This document shows, in pieces, positions 45,052 through 52,872 of a stretch of 64,000 nucleotides of DNA. Position 1 is the first letter of the stretch. Every line of letters begins with the position of its first letter. Origin of the DNA: Methanosphaerula subterraneus (lineage in GTDB: Archaea > Halobacteriota > Methanomicrobia > Methanomicrobiales > Methanospirillaceae); assembly GCF_052055875.1 (NCBI RefSeq), contig NZ_CP170508.1:2418001-2482000 (forward strand), written 5' to 3'. The notes below the pieces were generated by a model. It did not search any database and was not told the origin of the DNA. It was given only the letters and a program-made list of their open reading frames with translations. The translations under genes were made by a program, and so were the position numbers.

Positions 45052-45330
45052 CAGTGCTTGGGTAGGTTCCTACTTACAATGTATATGCCTATTATAAAAA
45101 AGTTCCCAAATCTCTAACGGATTATATGTCCAATTTCTCGCATATCATCGAAGAATCTGGAGGTATCTGATGAAAATTGCCGTCCTGTGTGGTTGCTGGT
45201 TGGATCTGGCGCAAATGGCGGACCTCTGGTCCTCCAGAACTGGAATCTCAGTTCATTTTGCCCGGATAGGTGACCTGCCCAGGATAAAACAACAAATTTG
45301 ATAAGGGATCGGGTCAATCTTATCTGAAGC
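45052..45330. other. Intergenic region upstream of tRNA-Pro
   Basis: About 280 bases between the minus-strand Roadblock gene and tRNA-Pro. An AT-rich patch near 45075-45105 (TATGCCTATTATAAAAAA) probably contains the promoter of the Roadblock unit in minus-strand reading. No gene is supported. Confidence 0.45.
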
Positions 45331-45404
45331 GGGGCCATAGGGTAGCCTGGCCATCCTAGGAGACTGGGGGTCTTCTGACCTGCGTTCAAATCGCAGTGGC
45401 CCCA
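45331..45404 (+). tRNA. tRNA-Pro (GGG anticodon)
   Basis: A complete 74-base cloverleaf: perfect acceptor GGGGCCA/TGGCCCC with discriminator A at 45404, anticodon stem GGAGA/TCTTC with loop CTGGGGG (GGG at 45366-45368), and T-arm CTGCG-TTCAAAT-CGCAG. No intron, no encoded CCA. Confidence 0.95.
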
Positions 45405-45451
45405 TAAATTATTCTTATTCTTGTGTGATTTTGAGTTTGACGGTGTGACAG

Positions 45452-46303
45452 ATGCCAGTTCAGGATCGATGTATCGAGTGCCTCCTATCGAGGGTCCGAT
45501 TTGCCTGTGATCAGTCCCCGGTGCCGGTCTCCATCGATCTGGTTGAGGCGGCGTGTCTTGATTTGATTCGGACACGCCAGGACGATCCTGCGCCGCAGAC
45601 CCAGATCGCCAGTGCCCTGCACCGGCTGGTTCGAGAACTGATCGTTATGGACGATCCATTCCTGGCCGTGAAGCAACGGTCCACTGAGGAGGCGCTGGCG
45701 GTCTGCAGGACTGTGCGCCCCCGTATGAGAACATTTCGGGACTTTGTCCTCGCCTCGATCATCGGGAACACCTTTGACTATGGCGTGCAGGATCATCGGG
45801 TGACCAGTCGCTTCCAGACCTTCTTTGACCGGGCTTTTTGTGCAGGACTTTTTGTCGACGATACGGATCGGATGATCCCGCTTCTCGACCGGATCGTTTA
45901 TATCACTGACAACTGTGGTGAGATCGTCTTCGACCGGCTGCTGATCGATCACCTCGTCTCCCGGGGTGCCCGGGTGACCCTGGCTGTCCGGGACCGTCCG
46001 GTTCTGAACGATGCAACCCTTGAGGACGCGCTGGCCCTCGGCCTCGATCGCCGGGTGGAGATCCTGACCACCACTGGTGGTGAGGGTGAGCTCGGCGTGA
46101 ACCTCGATGTGATCCCGCCTGCCCTGGCTACTGCTATCGGTGATTGTACACTGATCATCTCCAAGGGGATGGCAAACTTTGAGTCCCTTTCGCTGTATCC
46201 AGACCTGCCGCCGGTCGCGTACCTGATGTCGGTGAAGTGTGTGCCGGTTGGTGAGATGATCGGCATGCCGGTCGGTTCGATGGTCGCCCAGCTCAGGTTC
46301 TGA
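45452..46303 (+). CDS. DUF89 (ARMT1-like) metal-dependent phosphatase family protein
   Basis: A 283-residue DUF89 protein. The archaeal form starts with a Cys pair in MPVQDRCIECLLSRVRFACD. The metal site is in VYITDNCGEIVFDRLLIDHL and the later ISKGMANFESL. In other organisms DUF89 proteins are damage-control phosphatases acting on sugar phosphates or phosphopantetheine-type metabolites; the archaeal substrate is not known. It starts 48 bases after the tRNA-Pro gene and may share its transcript. Confidence 0.85.
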   Translation: MPVQDRCIECLLSRVRFACDQSPVPVSIDLVEAACLDLIRTRQDDPAPQTQIASALHRLVRELIVMDDPFLAVKQRSTEEALAVCRTVRPRMRTFRDFVLASIIGNTFDYGVQDHRVTSRFQTFFDRAFCAGLFVDDTDRMIPLLDRIVYITDNCGEIVFDRLLIDHLVSRGARVTLAVRDRPVLNDATLEDALALGLDRRVEILTTTGGEGELGVNLDVIPPALATAIGDCTLIISKGMANFESLSLYPDLPPVAYLMSVKCVPVGEMIGMPVGSMVAQLRF

Positions 46304-46362
46304 ATCTGGCTATTCCTATCTTCTGAATGGAATTCCCATGATGGGATGTTAAAAAAGAGTAT

Positions 46363-47520
46363 TTAGAGGATTACATCGATTCCGCCGCCGCTCGGTCTGT
46401 CCATGGGCCGGCGGATCTTTGGCGACGTGAGGGACTGTGCAATGGGTGGTGCGAATGCTGATGTCTTTGTGCTGTTGCTGTTCTGGAGTGGGTACTGTCC
46501 GCCGAGGATCTGGGCACTCTTAACGCCGGTCATGATTGCCATTACACGGACCTTGCCTTCAAAATCGCTCTTGATCCGGGCGCCCCAGATCACATCTGCA
46601 TGCGGGTCGAGTTCATACGTCAGTTCGCTCGCTATCGACTCTGCCTCTGATAAGGTCAGGTCGCTGCCGCCGGTGATATGAATCAGGGCTCCGGTTGCGC
46701 CGTGGTAGTCGATGTCGAGCATCGGATTGGAGAGGCACTCCCGTACAACGGTCTCTGCCTTGTTCTGCTGCTTGCTCTCTCCAACCAGCATCACAGCGAC
46801 GCCGCCCTTGCTCATGATTGCACGAACGTCGGCGTAGTCAATGTTGATCAGGGACGGTTCGGTGATCGTCTCGCTGATCCCCTTGACGGTCTCTGCGATC
46901 AACTGGTCCATCACTGAGAATGCCTGTCCGAGCGGGAGGTTGGGGACATAACTCTTCAGCCGGTTGTTGTCCAGCACGATCACTGAATCTGCAGCCTGGG
47001 AAAGTGCTTCGAGCCCTTCCTCTGCACGGATCAGTCGTGCCTTCTCGACCTGGAATGGATAACTGACCATCCCGACGACGATAGCTCCCTGATCCTTCGC
47101 GATCTGTGCCACGACCGGAGCTGCCCCGGTACCGGTTCCACCGCCCATCCCTGCCGTCACAAAGCAGAGGTCCACGTTTTCGAGCTGGCTCTCAAGGGTC
47201 GACCGAGCCATCTCTGCGGCCCGCTTGCCGACGTCCGGGTACCCGCCTGCTCCGAGCCCCTTGGTCAGCGACTTGCCGATCAGGATCCGCTTGTCCGCCT
47301 GGATCATATCCAGGTGCTGCTTGTCTGTGTTCACGGCGATCGTCTCGGCACCGGTCACCTGCAGGTGGTGGAGGCGATTGATCGTATTGTTCCCTGCACC
47401 CCCACAGCCGACGATGACGATCCGTGGCTGGCCGGTAAGATCATCATCGCTGACGACCTCTTTGAGCATCTCTCTCTCAATCTCTGAGTTCTTCAGAGCC
47501 TCGTTGATTATGGTCTGCAT
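46363..47520 (-). CDS. ftsZ2: Cell division GTPase FtsZ2
   Basis: A 385-residue tubulin-family GTPase that forms the division ring. I chose ATG 47520 (MQTIINEALKNSEIE), the usual start of the FtsZ2 branch; the frame stays open far upstream but that part is not conserved. GCGGAGNNTINRL (39-51) and the signature GGGTGTG (126-132) form the GTP site, and VMDQLIAETVKGISETIT is very close to FtsZ2 of haloarchaea. The C-terminal peptide is short. It follows the small ribbon-helix-helix gene by 11 bases, an arrangement known from the haloarchaeal cdrS-ftsZ2 operon. Confidence 0.95.
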   Translation of the reverse strand: MQTIINEALKNSEIEREMLKEVVSDDDLTGQPRIVIVGCGGAGNNTINRLHHLQVTGAETIAVNTDKQHLDMIQADKRILIGKSLTKGLGAGGYPDVGKRAAEMARSTLESQLENVDLCFVTAGMGGGTGTGAAPVVAQIAKDQGAIVVGMVSYPFQVEKARLIRAEEGLEALSQAADSVIVLDNNRLKSYVPNLPLGQAFSVMDQLIAETVKGISETITEPSLINIDYADVRAIMSKGGVAVMLVGESKQQNKAETVVRECLSNPMLDIDYHGATGALIHITGGSDLTLSEAESIASELTYELDPHADVIWGARIKSDFEGKVRVMAIMTGVKSAQILGGQYPLQNSNSTKTSAFAPPIAQSLTSPKIRRPMDRPSGGGIDVIL

Positions 47521-47531
47521 TCTTAAACCAC

Positions 47532-47711
47532 CTACACCTTGAATGAAACCTGGTCTTTGTCCCGAAGGATCCGATTGCCGCGCCGCTCTATGAGGACTCG
47601 AACTGCATCGCGCACTGCTTCTGATATGGTGGGGAACTCCCCGGCCTCCACCATCTGCTCGAGCATCTCCACCTGCTGCTGGGGCAATCTGATCGTGATC
47701 CGTTTCATCAT
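47532..47711 (-). CDS. cdrS: Small ribbon-helix-helix regulator (CdrS-like)
   Basis: A 58- or 59-residue protein (ATG at 47711 or 47708) with the MetJ/Arc fold: the beta strand MKRITIRLPQQQVEML followed by a helix-turn-helix core EFPTISEAVRDAVRVLIER. Such proteins bind DNA as dimers of short half-sites. It sits 11 bases before ftsZ2. In Halobacterium the similarly placed CdrS controls ftsZ2 and cell division, so the symbol is given by analogy. A 50-bp palindrome with repeated CAGAC/GTCTG half-sites ends 9 bases before its start and is the natural candidate for its own operator. Confidence 0.85.
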   Translation of the reverse strand: MMKRITIRLPQQQVEMLEQMVEAGEFPTISEAVRDAVRVLIERRGNRILRDKDQVSFKV

Positions 47712-47719
47712 CAATATCA

Positions 47720-47769
47720 CATGCGTCTGACCTAAAGCAGACAATTGTCTGCTTTATGTCAGACGCATG
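47720..47769. promoter_or_regulatory. 50-bp near-perfect palindrome (probable operator of the cdrS-ftsZ2 operon)
   Basis: Bases 47720-47769 read the same on both strands around a centre between 47744 and 47745, with a single mismatched pair (47732/47757). The core AAAGCAGACAATTGTCTGCT is flanked by ATGCGTCTGA and TCAGACGCAT arms, giving four copies of the pentamer GTCTG/CAGAC. A further CTGACAGTCAG lies at 47782-47792. Position and repeated half-sites fit an operator for the ribbon-helix-helix protein encoded 9 bases downstream; if transcribed it would also form a very stable hairpin in the leader. Confidence 0.75.
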
Positions 47770-47814
47770 GGGTACCTTTGTCTGACAGTCAGGTGATCCA
47801 TAATTACACCCTGT

Positions 47815-47825
47815 CTTATATATGG
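47815..47825 (-). promoter_or_regulatory. Putative TATA box of the cdrS-ftsZ2 operon
   Basis: Minus-strand reading gives CATATATAAGA. A start about 25 bases downstream would fall near 47793, next to the CTGACAGTCAG inverted repeat and before the 50-bp palindrome, so a repressor there could block initiation or early elongation. Confidence 0.5.
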
Positions 47826-48053
47826 CTTTTCTTTTTGATTCCTCCTGATAGCTACATCTATCCAGTATTCTGGTGTCTGATTGTTGAAACGGGCTTCTTT
47901 TTCCCCCGTTGAGGCCTGGGATCCCGGAGCACGCACACAATGGGTCTGATCCGAGGTGGGCGCGTCGTATCAGGCGCTCCGAACTGCGTGGATCATCGGT
48001 AATGTTGAATGTCGGCTCTGCATATCTATCATAGAGATCATGGCAGGGTGGGG

Positions 48054-49058
48054 ATGAAGCAGGGAAAGATAGGGCAATACCGGAGAGCGGTCCATGGGGG
48101 CATCCTCCCGGATCGATCCCTCCCGGGGAAGTCGATCATCGATTTCAGTGCAAGTATGAACCCGTTTCCCCCGAATGTGGCCTGGGACCCGGCATCGGTC
48201 CCGGTCCATCGGTATCCTGACAACCAGTACGCCACCCTCAGGGCGGTGATTGCAGAGACCTTTCACCGTGACCCTGCAGAGGTGGCCGTCGGAAACGGAT
48301 CTGCCGAACTGATGCGGGTCTTCTGCCAGGTGGCACTCAGCCCCGGGGACCATGTCAGGATCGACCGGTCAACGTTCGAAGAGTACGCAGTCTCTGCAGA
48401 GATCGCCGGGGCGGTGGTCGATGAGCATGCCCCGGACCCTGTAGTCCGGTTTGTCTGCAACCCGAACAATCCGACCGGGACGCTGATCCCAAAGAGCGCG
48501 ATGCTCGATCAGCTCGATCACTGCAGCAGCGCCGGCATGACTCTCTTCCTCGATGAGGCATTTATAGACCTGGCGGCCCCCGACGAGAGCCTCGTCGACC
48601 AGCGGAGCCCGGATCTCTTTCTGCTCAGGTCCCTGACCAAAGCCTTCTCGGTGCCCGGGATCCGGTTCGGGTACGGGTTTGGGGATCCCGAACTGATTGA
48701 AGCGATGGAGGCCGTCCGCACCCCCTGGTCGATCAATGCCTATGCCGAGCAGTTCGCTATCGCTGCGTTCAGATCCTATGACCTCCTGGCAGCGTCCCGG
48801 GAGGCGATCGCCCAGGAACGACAGTACCTCTGTGCAGGTCTCGACGATATCGGGATTGCGTACCGTCCCTCGTCGGTCAACTACCTGCTGCTGAATCCCG
48901 GCATGCCGGCCCCCCAGCTGACCCGATCCCTGCTCGGTCATGGTGTCCTGGTGCGCGACTGCACCTCGTTTCATCTACCCGACTCGATCCGGGTCGCTGT
49001 CCGGACCCGGGATGAGAACGCCCTCCTCCTCTCGGCGTTGAAAGCATGCTTGGACTGA
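48054..49058 (+). CDS. cobD: CobD-like L-threonine-O-3-phosphate decarboxylase / HisC-family aminotransferase
   Basis: A 334-residue pyridoxal-phosphate enzyme of fold type I. It has SASMNPFPPNV near the N-terminus, FVCNPNNPTGTL, FLDEAFIDLA and the PLP Lys in LRSLTKAFSVPGIRFGYG. CobD makes (R)-1-amino-2-propanol phosphate for the nucleotide loop of cobamides, while HisC transaminates histidinol phosphate; the neighbouring cobY gene (13-base overlap) favours CobD. I chose ATG 48054, preceded by GGTGGGG; an earlier in-frame start at 48009 is possible. Confidence 0.82.
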   Translation: MKQGKIGQYRRAVHGGILPDRSLPGKSIIDFSASMNPFPPNVAWDPASVPVHRYPDNQYATLRAVIAETFHRDPAEVAVGNGSAELMRVFCQVALSPGDHVRIDRSTFEEYAVSAEIAGAVVDEHAPDPVVRFVCNPNNPTGTLIPKSAMLDQLDHCSSAGMTLFLDEAFIDLAAPDESLVDQRSPDLFLLRSLTKAFSVPGIRFGYGFGDPELIEAMEAVRTPWSINAYAEQFAIAAFRSYDLLAASREAIAQERQYLCAGLDDIGIAYRPSSVNYLLLNPGMPAPQLTRSLLGHGVLVRDCTSFHLPDSIRVAVRTRDENALLLSALKACLD

Positions 49059-49675
49059 TCCTGGCGGGCGGGTCCGGGAGCCGGCTCGGACTCGGAGAGA
49101 AGCCGCTGGTCAGGGTTTGCAATCAGCCGATGCTCTGGTACGTGATCCGGGCCTTTGTCGAGGCCGGCGAGGAGGTGTTTGTCGTCACCACCCGCAGAAC
49201 CCCATATACGGCTAACTGGTGCAGAGCGCAGGGGATTGAGACCGTGCGGACCGGGGGGGCCGGATATATCGACGACATCGCCGAGGCCGCCACCCTCCTC
49301 GACCTGGACGCCCCGTTCTTCACCTGCGGAGCAGACCTCCCCTGTCTGACCGAGACGGTGATCCGGTCGGTGGCCTCGGCGCACCAGCAGTCGGGCCTGC
49401 CTGCCTGTTCCACCTGGGTGCCGGTGGCACACCGGGAGTCCCGGGGGTACTCGGTCCACTCCTCGATGATGATCGATCAGACTCTGGTTACGCCGGCGGG
49501 ACTGAACATTCTGGACGGATCGATGATGGACCGGGAGCAGGAGGAACTGCAATTGATCTGTGCCGATCCCGCCCTGGTCTGTAATGTCAACACCCGGGGA
49601 GACCTCCTCCTGGCTGAAACAGACTGCGAAGGCCCATCCCTGTCAGCACCTCATAATCCAACAGCCCGCAGATGA
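49046..49675 (+). CDS. cobY: Adenosylcobinamide-phosphate guanylyltransferase
   Basis: A 209-residue nucleotidyltransferase of the archaeal CobY type, which activates adenosylcobinamide phosphate with GTP and replaces bacterial CobU in cobamide assembly. The N-terminal LILAGGSGSRLGLGEKPLV is the GTP-binding signature; FFTCGADLPCLT supplies the metal-binding Asp. It overlaps the cobD-like gene by 13 bases, so both are probably translated together. Cobamides are needed for the methyltransferases of methanogenesis. Confidence 0.9.
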   Translation: MLGLILAGGSGSRLGLGEKPLVRVCNQPMLWYVIRAFVEAGEEVFVVTTRRTPYTANWCRAQGIETVRTGGAGYIDDIAEAATLLDLDAPFFTCGADLPCLTETVIRSVASAHQQSGLPACSTWVPVAHRESRGYSVHSSMMIDQTLVTPAGLNILDGSMMDREQEELQLICADPALVCNVNTRGDLLLAETDCEGPSLSAPHNPTARR

Positions 49676-49686
49676 GGGCTGGAGAA

Positions 49687-49697
49687 CCAATATAAAG
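49687..49697 (+). promoter_or_regulatory. Putative TATA box for the TIGR00300 gene
   Basis: CCAATATAAAG lies about 30 bases before ATG 49720. With the usual 25-base spacing the transcript would start within a few bases of the start codon, so translation may be nearly leaderless. Confidence 0.5.
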
Positions 49698-49719
49698 CAG
49701 CGTCGCTGACATTGTCTCT

Positions 49720-50994
49720 ATGCAGGCATCCAGGGAGATTGAGCTTGAGGGTCATATCATCGACTCGGGCATCATGACACTTGTCTTCGACAGGATCATG
49801 GATATGGGGGGAAACTTTGAGATCCTCACCTTTGACGTCGGCAAGAAGAAGACCGATCCCAGTTATGCCAGACTTCGCGTGGTGGCCGATGACCCCGGCC
49901 AGTTAGCCGCGATTTTGAGCGATCTGCACCGGTACGGTGCGCGTCAACTGCAGGTCGAGGATGTCAGTCTGGTCGCAGCCGAGGCCGACCGGGTGGTGCC
50001 GAAGGGGTTCTACTCGACGACCAATCATCCGACCTCGATCAAGTACCAGGATCGGTGGCTCCAGGTGGAGGACAACGAGATGGACTGCCTGATTGTGGTC
50101 GACCCGGCCCTGATGGCAGCCCTCTGCACCCCGCTCTCCAAGTTGAAGAAGGGTGATCTCGTGGTGATGGGGGAGCAGGGAGTCAGGATCATTCCCCCGG
50201 AGCGCCCCCGCGAACAGAGCACGTTTGAGTTCATGAACGGGACCGTCTCCCCCGAACGGCCCAGCGAGACGCTGATCCGAAACATCGCTGCCGAGATCCG
50301 GGAGTTGAAGGCGAAAGGAGGAAAGATTGCGCTGGTCGGCGGGCCAGCGATCGTCCACACCGGTGCAGACCTCGCCCTTGCCCGCCTGGTGCGGGAGGGA
50401 TTCATCGATGTGATCTTCGCCGGCAACGCGCTGGCCACCCATGACATCGAGTACAATCTGTACGGTACCTCGCTCGGGATGGACATCTCCACTGGCAAGC
50501 CGGTGATCGGTGGGCATAAACACCACCTCTATGCGATCAGCGAGGTGATGCGCGCCGGCTCGATCCGTGCTGCGGTTGAGCAGGGGGTGATCACCGGGGG
50601 AGTGATGTATGAGTGCATTACCAACAATGTCCCGTTTGTGCTCGCCGGCTCGATCCGGGACGACGGCCCGCTCCCTGATGTGATCACCGATGTGCTGGTG
50701 GCACAGGATGCGATGCGTGAGCATATCCGGGGTTGCGGGATGGTGCTGATGATCGGGACGCTCCTCCACTCAATCGCCGTCGGCAACTGCCTCGGCTCCT
50801 CGGTGAAGACGATCTGCGTGGACATCAACCCCTCCTCAGTCACCAAGCTGATGGACCGCGGCACGATGCAGGCGATTGGGGTTGTCAGCGATGCAGGAAC
50901 CTTCCTGCCCCTGCTCGCAGAGCAGTTGATCCCGGACTTCCGCACCCGGATCATCAAACCTGACAGAAAGTCGCCGGTCCACACCACTGAATAA
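49720..50994 (+). CDS. TIGR00300 family protein (archaeal ornithine cyclodeaminase-like, LOR/SDH domain)
   Basis: A 424-residue protein. Residues 1-100 resemble the LOR/SDH bifunctional-enzyme conserved region (REIELEGHIIDSGIMTLVFD, then VVADDPGQLAAIL). The C-terminal part has a Rossmann-like nucleotide site (GGKIALVGGPAIVHTGADLA) and the conserved VIFAGNALATHDIEYNLYGT and GGHKHHLYAISEVMRAG. A Methanococcus member of this family has been reported as an ornithine cyclodeaminase, converting ornithine to proline with loss of ammonia; I rely on memory for this. Length is typical. It has its own TATA-like promoter. Confidence 0.82.
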   Translation: MQASREIELEGHIIDSGIMTLVFDRIMDMGGNFEILTFDVGKKKTDPSYARLRVVADDPGQLAAILSDLHRYGARQLQVEDVSLVAAEADRVVPKGFYSTTNHPTSIKYQDRWLQVEDNEMDCLIVVDPALMAALCTPLSKLKKGDLVVMGEQGVRIIPPERPREQSTFEFMNGTVSPERPSETLIRNIAAEIRELKAKGGKIALVGGPAIVHTGADLALARLVREGFIDVIFAGNALATHDIEYNLYGTSLGMDISTGKPVIGGHKHHLYAISEVMRAGSIRAAVEQGVITGGVMYECITNNVPFVLAGSIRDDGPLPDVITDVLVAQDAMREHIRGCGMVLMIGTLLHSIAVGNCLGSSVKTICVDINPSSVTKLMDRGTMQAIGVVSDAGTFLPLLAEQLIPDFRTRIIKPDRKSPVHTTE

Positions 50995-51002
50995 AAAAGG
51001 GT

Positions 51003-51989
51003 TTACCGGGTGAGCGGCATACAGTGCGACTGCTCATGCGAGCAGACGAACTCCCACTCTTCTTTACAGGCACAGTCCGTAGCAGCGGCCGCCCTGATCA
51101 GTTCCCGATCCCCGGTCAGGGCATACTCGTTGATCGCGGTGATGATGTCATGGTCACAGGCCCCGCAGTTATGCGGCCCCCTGCTCCTTCCACCACCAAC
51201 CGGATCGCAGAGCACGTGCTGATCGACGGTATTGAGCACCTTCAGCACCGACCAGAGGTAGGGCGGGCGATAGGCCCCCTGCTTCCAGTACTGCTCCACC
51301 TCGGTCCTGCTCTGGACATTGCAGGGGTTCATCGATATCAGGTCGGTATACGGGGAGACCTCCTCGATCGATCGGATCATGTCATCGATCGCCTCCTGTT
51401 CGGTCAGGAACAGCGGCTTCATCAGCAGGTATGCCTTGATCCCGGCCCTGTTCTTCCGGGCGATCGCTGAGGCCTCCTTGAACTGGGCAAAGGTCGACCC
51501 CTTGTTGATCGACTTGTCAGAGATCTGGTCGCTGGTCGTTTCGAGCCCGATGGCGATATAGAGCGGGATTGTATAGGTCCCGTCATCGATCGCAGCCACA
51601 AACCGGTTGATCCGATCCCCATCGACGTACTCGGCCCTGGTCTCAGCGACGATCACCTTCCCTTTGAAGGCGGCCGCCACCTCGTCCACCACCGCCGGCG
51701 GGACCTCATTCGGATCGAAGAAACTGCCTGAGGTGAAGATCTTAACCATCTGGTAGGTCTCCACCGGGTGGTGCGCCAGCACCCAGTTCAACTGGTCGCG
51801 GACCAGAGCAGCGAGGGATGCGGGGGTGCCGTCCCCAAACCGTTCATGCCGGTACGAACACATCCGGCATTTGTTCCAGCTGCATCCTCCTGTCTTGAAG
51901 ATGATAGTGAGGCTGTCGAGGATCTCCGGGCCGAGCCGGTCCTTTCCTCTCCAGCATGCGAGAGGCTTTTCATCTGATTTAGATATCAT
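51003..51989 (-). CDS. raSEA: Archaeosine biosynthesis radical SAM protein RaSEA-like
   Basis: A protein of about 328 residues with a radical SAM cluster motif C-x4-C-x2-C in IFKTGGCSWNKCRMCSYRH, followed by VKIFTSGSFFDPNEVP and YIAIGLETTSDQISDKSINK. The C-terminal part has several more Cys (CGACDHDI, DCACKEEW). This is the TIGR01210-type family now assigned to archaeosine synthesis, acting with ArcS to convert preQ0-lysine-modified tRNA to archaeosine. ArcS is not in the window. The ATG at 51989 is only about 21 bases from the divergent start at 52011, so the two promoters must overlap the neighbouring coding sequences. Confidence 0.85.
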   Translation of the reverse strand: MISKSDEKPLACWRGKDRLGPEILDSLTIIFKTGGCSWNKCRMCSYRHERFGDGTPASLAALVRDQLNWVLAHHPVETYQMVKIFTSGSFFDPNEVPPAVVDEVAAAFKGKVIVAETRAEYVDGDRINRFVAAIDDGTYTIPLYIAIGLETTSDQISDKSINKGSTFAQFKEASAIARKNRAGIKAYLLMKPLFLTEQEAIDDMIRSIEEVSPYTDLISMNPCNVQSRTEVEQYWKQGAYRPPYLWSVLKVLNTVDQHVLCDPVGGGRSRGPHNCGACDHDIITAINEYALTGDRELIRAAAATDCACKEEWEFVCSHEQSHCMPLTR

Positions 51990-52010
51990 TAACACCTATG
52001 GATTGATCCT

Positions 52011-52838
52011 ATGATGATGAAAAAGATCCCTGTGGTGATCCTGTTCTCTCTGCTTTTGATCGGGACCGCCTCAGCATACATGGTCTCGGTGGATGCACCG
52101 ACCACATTGACAAAGGGCGACGTTCTGACCGCCAACGGGACCAGTAACATCCCGGCCGGTGTCAGGTTAGATGTCGCCCTCTTCTCGCCGTACTCAGGTA
52201 ACCAGTATCAGAAGAACACTGTGGTCATTCAGCCGAACGGGCAGTTCAATACCACCTTCCAGACCACCGATCTCCTGTCGGGGGACTACAAGGTCGAAGT
52301 GCTTGAGAATAAGGAGTACCCGATCGGTTCGAGCGCCGTTGTCAGAAAGGTTGTCACGATCGTCGACCGTTCCGGTGAGGCCACGGTGACGGCACCGCTC
52401 TCCCAGGCCTTCAATGGCAGCCTGCTCGTCTCAGGGACGGCGAAGAATCTGAAGGCTGCCTCCATCCTCGTGACCGTAGCCGGCCAGGGGAGCACCATCT
52501 TTGGGCCGCAGTATATCCTGACCGATGAGAAGGGTGCCTTCCAGACGCTGGTCCCGATCACTGCTGCAGGCACCTACACCCTGATTCTAGCCGACAACGC
52601 GGGGACGATCTCCCAGACTGCTATCACGGTGGGCAACGGCACGGCTTCGGTGCAGACAATCACCGCTTCGGTGAACGGAACCGGCAGCAGTGCGGTCACC
52701 ACCATGACGACAACAGCGAACATCTCGTCCACCGTCGCCGCTACCGCCCCCATGACGCCTGCGACGACCCAGAGTTCTCCGCTCCCCTGGGGACTTGCTC
52801 TCCTCGGTGTTGGACTGCTGGCGCTGCGCAGACAGTGA
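52011..52838 (+). CDS. Secreted, membrane-anchored surface protein with C-terminal sorting-like tail
   Basis: A 275-residue exported protein. The N-terminus (KKIPVVILFSLLLIGTASA) is a signal peptide with likely cleavage after TASA. The middle forms two beta-sandwich-like units (PTTLTKGDVLTANGTSNIPA and APLSQAFNGSLLVSGTAKN), many N-glycosylation sequons (NGT, NGS) are present, then a Thr/Ser-rich linker. The end, SSPLPWGLALLGVGLLALRR, is a hydrophobic helix with a basic tail, as in surface proteins processed by archaeosortase or anchored in the membrane. The function is unknown; an S-layer-associated role is a guess. Confidence 0.75.
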   Translation: MMMKKIPVVILFSLLLIGTASAYMVSVDAPTTLTKGDVLTANGTSNIPAGVRLDVALFSPYSGNQYQKNTVVIQPNGQFNTTFQTTDLLSGDYKVEVLENKEYPIGSSAVVRKVVTIVDRSGEATVTAPLSQAFNGSLLVSGTAKNLKAASILVTVAGQGSTIFGPQYILTDEKGAFQTLVPITAAGTYTLILADNAGTISQTAITVGNGTASVQTITASVNGTGSSAVTTMTTTANISSTVAATAPMTPATTQSSPLPWGLALLGVGLLALRRQ

Positions 52839-52872
52839 ACCACCGAATCACCAATCACTTTTTAAAAAAGGT
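52839..52872. terminator. Short bidirectional terminator-like region
   Basis: The 34 bases between convergent genes include CTTTTTAAAAAAG, which gives T-runs on both strands. This is the type of T-rich signal at which archaeal transcription usually ends. Confidence 0.45.

Noticed and set aside
45165..45230. Possible C/D box RNA (CTGATGA at about 45168)
   Set aside because: No convincing D, D' or C' boxes at the proper distances follow, so the match is likely chance.
47521..47940. Upstream extension of ftsZ2 in the same frame
   Set aside because: It would run over the ribbon-helix-helix gene and the palindrome and has no FtsZ-like sequence; the start at 47520 matches the FtsZ2 family.
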